Assembly (NCBI GenBank): GCA_949295395.1
Contig: CASFLB010000018.1
Coordinates: 1 to 26,084 of the forward strand
Direction: 5' to 3'
From: an uncultured Pseudomonadota bacterium
GTDB taxonomy: Bacteria > Pseudomonadota > Alphaproteobacteria > RF32 > CAG-239
Length of the DNA stretch: 26,084 nucleotides
The translations under genes and the position numbers were made by a program. Each line of letters begins with the position of its first letter. Positions within the stretch are counted from its first letter, which is position 1. Of the stretch, positions 21,954 to 26,084 are shown one piece after another. The notes below the pieces were generated by a model. The model was not told the DNA's origin. It did no database searches and saw only the letters and a list, made by a program, of their open reading frames with translations.

Positions 21954-24002
21954 ATGTCAATGGGTGCCGGTACCGAAGAAATTTTTGTTATCTCTAATTT
22001 CAAAATGCTGCCGCCGGCTTTTAACCGCAAAAAAAATTCTCAACGCTTTCTTGTTCCGACAACTTATATTACTCGCGAAATTCAACAACTGGCTCGTTCC
22101 CAATGCTATGGTAAAGAAACTTGGCCCCTTTCAGGAAAACTTGAGGCATGGATGGTCACTGCCGAAACCGCGGTCTTTATGAAAATGGGCGGTTTGGGGG
22201 TTATTGCCTCAGAATTACCGGAAGCTTATAATCGGACTTATGGTAAGGAAGGAGATAATATAAAGGTTGTTACACCGCTTTATGTCGGTGATACCGGCAA
22301 AAAAAAGGCTGAACTTAATCCCGAAACTCTTGTTTATCACGGCGCAGAAGGTAAATCTGTTCAGCTTAAACGTTTGACCACTATAGAGGTGCCGTTTATT
22401 GTCGATGAAAATAAACTTTCTAATCATCGTGTGGTTGTTTATCAAACTCATTGTGATGGGGTTGATTATATTTTGCTTGATAATCCTCATTTCTTTTCAA
22501 TTAATCCTCATAAAAACAATCCATCGGCTCAAGGCGGTTGCTATGTGCTTAATGAAAACGGGGTTAATGAGGTGGAGCGTTTTGCCTTTTTCTCAAAAGC
22601 GATTTATGTCTTGCTGAAAGATGTTGCCGAGAACAGCTATAATCCGCTGGTTTATCCTAATATGATTGTGGCGAATGATTGGCACTGCGGCGAGCTGGCC
22701 GGTTTGCTTAAGTATTTTACTTTGGCGCAAGAAGAACAAGGTGTGATGGAAACATCTTTGAGCGAAAAATTACGGAATTTGCCAATTATTCATATTGCGC
22801 ATCATCTCGGTTATCAGGGCTGGGATTATAAAAATACACGTCGGTTGTTGAACTCGACTTATGAATATGCTTCAAACCTTATTTATAAAAATGCTAAGGC
22901 TGTTAAAAATGCGAATCCGCGAACGCAAAATACACTTATCGTTTATGATTGCTATAATCAGGCGGCTTGCAGTCTTCATTTGGCCGATAGGGTGGTGACG
23001 GTGTCTAAAAATTATATGGAAGAGGTTTCTCGGTTTTTGGAATTTGGTTGGGATTTTCGTGATATCCTTAAAATCAGAAAAGACCATAGAACTTTTTCGG
23101 GAATCGTTAACGGATATGATAAAGTCAAAATTGCTCCGAATGCCGATAAAATTTCTCATTTAAACAGTTTTTTTGATACAAATGATTTTTGCGTGTTTGA
23201 TGAAACGTCGTTAGATAAAAAAACGCAGAATAAAAAGGCCTTTTTGAACCTTATCGGGCGGTTGGCCGTTGATGAGGCCTTTCGTAAGAAAAAGCTTCCG
23301 GCTGTTGAATTTTATAAACTCAACAATCTTTCAAAAAATCTTGTTGAGTTTGATAAAGTACCTGTGTTTTGTGCTACAAGTCGTATGGTTGAGCAAAAAG
23401 GCTATGATATTGTCGCTGATGCTTTGTTGCGTTTGGCGCAGAAAACGAAAAAAGTTAATTTCAGCGGTGCTTTCCCTATTTTTGTGTTGGGTGGTGCCGG
23501 AGATGCCGATATTTTTGAATATTTGAAAAATGTCAAAGATGAAGTCTCACTTTTGAATCCTAAGCTTGGTGAACGAATTATTATCTTTCACGGGTATAAA
23601 GATGAACTGGCTTATGCCGCACAGCTTGCCTCTGATTTTTATTTAATGCCGTGCCGCTTTGAACCTTGTGGGTTGACCCAGATGGAGGCAATGGCTAAAG
23701 GGGCTTTGCCTTTGGCGATGTCTACCGGTGGTTTGGTGGATACAATTATTAACGGCGTGGACGGTTTTCGCACCGAAGTCTTTTTTGTTGGCAAAAACCG
23801 TGTTTACGGAAGCAATCTTGCCGCTCAAAGGCTTAAAAACAATGTGAATGCTTTTGCGGATATGTTGAAAAATGTGCTTGAAATCTTTTATCGAAATCCT
23901 GATATTGTATCCGCAATGAAAGTGGCTGCCATGAAAAAAGATTTTAGTTGGTCTGAAGGGGCTATTCAAAAATATTATAACTTGTTTCATTATGGAATTT
24001 AG
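21954..24002 (+). CDS. GT5-family glycogen/starch synthase, long form
   Basis: The protein of about 682 aa transfers glucose from a nucleotide-glucose donor to the end of an alpha-1,4-glucan. GT5 blocks seen in order are MKMGGLGVIASELPEAY (the donor-loop KxGGL), NDWHCGELAGLLKY, IIHIAHHLGYQGWDY, DRVVTVSKNYMEEV, SGIVNGYDKVKIAP, CATSRMVEQKGYDIVADAL and CRFEPCGLTQMEAMAKGALPL (the EPCGL motif with the catalytic Glu), then STGGLVDTI. It is about 200 residues longer than E. coli GlgA. The extra length is an N-terminal extension of about 60 residues, a longer middle part, and an insert of about 70 residues between NGYDKV and CATSR. Start: ATG 21954 with AAGGAAA close by; ATG 21960 has better spacing and is equally possible, while an upstream TTG at 21942 is unlikely. 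No glgB, glgC or glgP is adjacent. It lies between grpE and rph. Confidence 0.88.
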   Translation: MSMGAGTEEIFVISNFKMLPPAFNRKKNSQRFLVPTTYITREIQQLARSQCYGKETWPLSGKLEAWMVTAETAVFMKMGGLGVIASELPEAYNRTYGKEGDNIKVVTPLYVGDTGKKKAELNPETLVYHGAEGKSVQLKRLTTIEVPFIVDENKLSNHRVVVYQTHCDGVDYILLDNPHFFSINPHKNNPSAQGGCYVLNENGVNEVERFAFFSKAIYVLLKDVAENSYNPLVYPNMIVANDWHCGELAGLLKYFTLAQEEQGVMETSLSEKLRNLPIIHIAHHLGYQGWDYKNTRRLLNSTYEYASNLIYKNAKAVKNANPRTQNTLIVYDCYNQAACSLHLADRVVTVSKNYMEEVSRFLEFGWDFRDILKIRKDHRTFSGIVNGYDKVKIAPNADKISHLNSFFDTNDFCVFDETSLDKKTQNKKAFLNLIGRLAVDEAFRKKKLPAVEFYKLNNLSKNLVEFDKVPVFCATSRMVEQKGYDIVADALLRLAQKTKKVNFSGAFPIFVLGGAGDADIFEYLKNVKDEVSLLNPKLGERIIIFHGYKDELAYAAQLASDFYLMPCRFEPCGLTQMEAMAKGALPLAMSTGGLVDTIINGVDGFRTEVFFVGKNRVYGSNLAAQRLKNNVNAFADMLKNVLEIFYRNPDIVSAMKVAAMKKDFSWSEGAIQKYYNLFHYGI

Positions 24003-24022
24003 ATTGTCGGGAGGGTGTTCTT

Positions 24023-24739
24023 ATGCGTCATTCGGGGCGAAATTTTGATGAATTGCGTCAACTTGAGATTGTTCCTCATTTTAATCCTTATGCCGAAGGG
24101 TCGTGTTTGATTAAATGCGGAAATACTCATGTGGTGTGTACGGCCTCGGTTGAGGAAAAGCTTCCGGCTTGGTTAAAAGGCCAAGAAAAAGGTTGGGTTA
24201 CCGCGGAATATGCCATGTTGCCGCGTGCCACGCAAACACGAAATTCACGTGAAACACTTAGGCCCTCGGGACGTTCGCAAGAAATTAAGCGTCTTATCGG
24301 GCGGGCGTTGCGTGCCGGTGTGGATTTAACACTTATCCCTGAAATTTCAGTTATTGTTGACTGTGATGTTTTGCAGGCTGACGGTGGAACCCGTACCGCT
24401 TCGATTACCGGTGGGTTTGTTGCCCTTTATCTTGCGTTTGAAAAGCTTGTTAAAGATGGAAAAATTGCGCAGAATCCAATCACGCATTTTGTGGCCGCGG
24501 TGTCTTGTGCCGTCTCAAACGGACAAGAAGTGCTTGATGTGGATTATGAAGAAGACTCATCAGCTCAGGCCGATATGAATTTTGTGTTGACCGATGATTG
24601 TCGAATCGTTGAAATTCAGGGAACGGCCGAGGGAGAGCCTTTTTCCGAAGAGCAATTTAATAAGCTTTTTTCTTTGGCGAAAAAGGGAATCGCGGAACTT
24701 GTTGCTGCTCAGAAAAATGTTTTGGGAGTGTTGAAATGA
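24023..24739 (+). CDS. rph: Ribonuclease PH
   Basis: RNase PH is a phosphate-dependent 3'-5' exoribonuclease that trims tRNA 3' ends and takes part in rRNA turnover; it works as a hexamer. The 238-aa protein starts MRHSGRNFDELR and contains GWVTAEYAMLPRATQTR, the phosphate-binding PSGRSQEIKRLIGRALRAGVDL, DCDVLQADGGTRTASITGGFVAL, the VLDVDYEEDSSAQADMNFVL block with its conserved acidic residues, and EIQGTAEGEPFSEEQFNKL. Full length and intact. Ribosome-binding site GGGAGGG precedes the ATG. It overlaps rdgB by 4 nt (ATGA); the rph-rdgB pair is common in alphaproteobacteria. Confidence 0.97.
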   Translation: MRHSGRNFDELRQLEIVPHFNPYAEGSCLIKCGNTHVVCTASVEEKLPAWLKGQEKGWVTAEYAMLPRATQTRNSRETLRPSGRSQEIKRLIGRALRAGVDLTLIPEISVIVDCDVLQADGGTRTASITGGFVALYLAFEKLVKDGKIAQNPITHFVAAVSCAVSNGQEVLDVDYEEDSSAQADMNFVLTDDCRIVEIQGTAEGEPFSEEQFNKLFSLAKKGIAELVAAQKNVLGVLK

Positions 24740-25338
24740 AATTTGCTAAACTTGTTGTGGCCAGTCATAATCAGGGAAAAATAAAAGAAATTAAACAAAT
24801 GCTTGCGCCTTATCAGGTTGATGTGGTTTCGGCTGATGATTTAAAACTGACCGATGTTGAAGAAACTGGTCAGACTTTTGAGGAAAATGCTCGTCTTAAG
24901 GCTGAAACTTTGGCTAAAATGAGTGGATTTTATTGCTTGGGCGATGATTCCGGTCTTTGCGTCAACTGTTTGGGCGGAAAACCAGGGGTTTATTCGGCGC
25001 GCTATGCTCCGAATCGAGATTTTGACAAGGCTATGGATATGTTGCTCTCTGAAATCAAAGAAAGCGGGTCCAACGATCGTTCGGCCTATTTTTCTTGCGT
25101 GTTGGCTTTGGCTGAGCCTAATGGTAAAACAAAGGTTTTTGAAGGACGGGTTAACGGTACAATTGCTGAGAAAAAATCCGGCTCAAACGGCTTTGGGTAT
25201 GATCCGATTTTTATTCCCGAAGGATATGCCAAAAGTTTTGCTCATTTTACGAATGAAGAGAAAAATGCAATTTCTCATCGCGGACGTGCTTTTCAGAAAA
25301 TGATTGCCGAGGTTTTTCAACCAATAAAGAAAAGTTGA
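24736..25338 (+). CDS. rdgB: XTP/dITP pyrophosphatase (non-canonical purine NTP hydrolase)
   Basis: RdgB hydrolyses dITP, XTP and ITP to monophosphates, keeping deaminated purines out of DNA and RNA. The 200-aa protein has the substrate motif VVASHNQGKIKEI (about 8-20), TFEENARLKAETLA, the catalytic region LGDDSGLCVNCLGGKPGVYSARYA, SGSNGFGYDPIFIPEGY and the C-terminal SHRGRAFQKM. These are the Ham1/RdgB signatures and the length is standard. Its ATG overlaps the rph stop, so the two are coupled. The stop codon TGA lies inside a TTGACA box that may be the -35 of the next gene's promoter. hemW, often next in related genomes, is absent. Confidence 0.96.
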   Translation: MKFAKLVVASHNQGKIKEIKQMLAPYQVDVVSADDLKLTDVEETGQTFEENARLKAETLAKMSGFYCLGDDSGLCVNCLGGKPGVYSARYAPNRDFDKAMDMLLSEIKESGSNDRSAYFSCVLALAEPNGKTKVFEGRVNGTIAEKKSGSNGFGYDPIFIPEGYAKSFAHFTNEEKNAISHRGRAFQKMIAEVFQPIKKS

Positions 25339-25366
25339 CAAGATTTGTTGTCATATGATATGTCAA
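25335..25366 (+). promoter_or_regulatory. Putative promoter with overlapping palindromic operator
   Basis: A consensus TTGACA (25335-25340) overlaps the rdgB stop codon; a possible -10, TATGTC (25359-25364), lies 18 bp on. The same stretch is dense in symmetry. TGACAA (25336-25341) and TTGTCA (25348-25353) form an inverted repeat with a 6-bp spacer, and TTGACA also pairs with TGTCAA (25361-25366). The layout resembles a repressor site over a promoter. The regulator is unknown. Confidence 0.4.
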
Positions 25367-25401
25367 AGTTCATTATTTTATTGTTCTTAAATTATTAGGT
25401 T

Positions 25402-25749
25402 ATGAAGCAAAATGACGAATTTAGAAAGCCAACAAAAGAAGATGTTTTGCGACTGATAAGCGGAGATTATTCTCTTGGGAAAATTTCATTATCAAACGGC
25501 GCTTGTTTTTATGGCATGTTAATTGCTTTGGAAGAGGAACGCTATGCTCATTTTACTTATGATGATATGAGTAAGTTTTTGGCTTATGGCATGGCTTTTG
25601 TTTCTCCGTTTTATGATACTGAGGAGCAAATCGGGCATTTGACTTATTTCGGTGTGGCAATTATGGTTCGTTCCATGCATGGGATTTATTTTAAACTTTT
25701 CTGTTTTAAAGAGGGGATTTTTGAATTTGTCGCCGTGCTTGATGTTTGA
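25402..25749 (+). CDS. Unknown small soluble protein
   Basis: I do not recognise this 115-aa protein. It has no signal peptide and no clear membrane helix. The first 40 residues are polar (KQNDEFRKPTKEDVLRLISG). The rest is rich in F, Y, G and M, with short alternating hydrophobic stretches (FGVAIMVRSMHGIYFKLFCF) that suggest beta strands in a small compact domain. A weak TTAGG precedes the ATG. It has its own candidate promoter/operator upstream and a strong terminator immediately after, so it seems to be a single-gene unit. A conserved-domain call is not possible by eye. Confidence 0.7.
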   Translation: MKQNDEFRKPTKEDVLRLISGDYSLGKISLSNGACFYGMLIALEEERYAHFTYDDMSKFLAYGMAFVSPFYDTEEQIGHLTYFGVAIMVRSMHGIYFKLFCFKEGIFEFVAVLDV

Positions 25750-25753
25750 TTGT

Positions 25754-25783
25754 AAAAAAGGAGCATTGATAGCTCCTTTTTTT
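25754..25783 (+). terminator. Rho-independent terminator of the 115-aa gene
   Basis: Perfect 11-bp arms AAAAAAGGAGC (25754-25764) and GCTCCTTTTTT (25772-25782) with a 7-nt loop and a trailing T run, 5 nt after the stop codon. Confidence 0.92.
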
Positions 25784-25817
25784 GCGCCCAAAATTCAGCC
25801 TATTTGTAAAATTCATA

Positions 25818-25846
25818 TTGAAAGCATGGCAAAGATATGTTATAAT
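25818..25846 (+). promoter_or_regulatory. Strong putative promoter with extended -10
   Basis: TTGAAA (25818-25823), a 17-bp spacer, and a perfect TATAAT (25841-25846) preceded by TGT, which makes an extended -10. This is the best promoter match in the window and drives the secreted-protein gene starting 35 nt downstream. Confidence 0.75.
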
Positions 25847-25880
25847 CGAGTCGTGAAGGCAAATGATAAGGAGAAGAATT

Positions 25881-26084
25881 ATGTTATATTCACGACAAAA
25901 GGCGGTGTTGACCGCCGTGCTGATTATGGCGGGATTTATGCCTTTGGACGCGAAGGCGCATGATTTTTTTCTTGATAATGAAGAGCAGCTTATCAACACA
26001 CTTCACACACACCTTTATTCTTCATTAAAACGTTTGCCTTCATTTCAAGAATTTCAAATAGCTTCGGTTTGTTTTATCTCGGAT
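25881..26084 (+). CDS. Start of a secreted or periplasmic protein, cut by the window edge
   Basis: From an ATG with a strong ribosome-binding site (AAGGAGAAG, 4 nt upstream) the frame stays open for 68 codons to the last base. It begins MLYSRQKAVLTAVLIMAG, a basic start plus hydrophobic core, and has a signal-peptidase site after DAKA, before HDFFLDNEEQL. The mature part so far is HDFFLDNEEQLINTLHTHLY followed by SSLKRLPSFQEFQIASV. It is soluble, with two closely spaced histidines, and matches nothing I know. It follows an excellent promoter. Only the N terminus is visible, so no function is offered. Confidence 0.8.
   Translation, partial: MLYSRQKAVLTAVLIMAGFMPLDAKAHDFFLDNEEQLINTLHTHLYSSLKRLPSFQEFQIASVCFISD

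Noticed and set aside
25652..25963. Plus-strand frame bridging the 115-aa gene and the right-edge gene.
   Set aside because: It runs through a strong terminator and a promoter and overlaps two better-supported genes in other frames.
1..26084. CRISPR array, tRNA/rRNA genes, insertion sequences or tandem repeats.
   Set aside because: No regularly spaced direct repeats, cloverleaf-like or rRNA-like segments, or transposase motifs were seen on reading both strands.

Overview
The window is an AT-rich stretch of a Gram-negative chromosome, almost certainly from an alphaproteobacterium. The evidence is gene content and order: dnaQ, secB, a Tim44-domain gene, mltA and an Smr-domain gene sit together; xerD is divergent from aroK; tsaD is divergent from a Mic60/mitofilin homologue; an lptF-lptD-surA-rsmA run is present; and grpE lies near rph-rdgB. 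An outer membrane is implied by LptD, LptF, SurA and MltA. The AT-rich composition, an ADP-dependent sugar kinase, and the absence of genes that often sit beside these (hemC/hemD, pdxA, lptG, aroB, acpP, hrcA) suggest a streamlined, perhaps host-associated or anaerobic lineage. That lifestyle is inference. TAA, TAG and TGA all end intact genes, so the standard code applies.

Layout. 1-3.2 kb: the 3' end of dnaQ (+) meets a coupled minus-strand operon tim44-mltA-(two-TM protein)-smr. 3.2-5.5 kb: secB (+), then xerD (-) with a 49-aa membrane protein just ahead of it, then aroK (+). 5.5-8.0 kb: an ADP-dependent glucokinase/phosphofructokinase and a Mic60-like gene (-); the Mic60 frame carries two in-frame stops in its C-terminal domain. 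8.1-9.8 kb: tsaD-nth (+), overlapping. 9.85-16.1 kb: an unknown gene with an ACP-like tail, then the envelope operon lptF-lptD-surA-rsmA (all -), with a promoter at its head. 16.2-17.9 kb: fabD-fabG (-). 18.1-20.4 kb: ftsK (+) behind a leader with three mutually complementary arms. 20.45-21.2 kb: a good promoter, a strongly structured leader and an unknown gene. 21.25-25.4 kb: grpE (-) divergent from a GT5 glycogen/starch synthase, then rph-rdgB (+). 25.4-26.1 kb: an unknown gene and the start of a secreted protein that runs off the window.

Functional themes are envelope biogenesis (LptF/LptD/SurA/MltA, SecB, fatty-acid initiation), chromosome maintenance (DnaQ, XerD, FtsK, Nth), RNA and nucleotide quality control (TsaD, RsmA, RNase PH, RdgB), and storage or central carbon metabolism (GT5 synthase, ADP-dependent kinase). 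I saw no tRNA, rRNA, insertion sequence, prophage or CRISPR. The least explained signals are the interrupted Mic60 frame, the leader at 20536-20684 with its pseudoknot-like pairings, the ftsK leader, and the lineage-specific unknown proteins. All similarity statements come from motif recognition by eye; no database search or folding was run.
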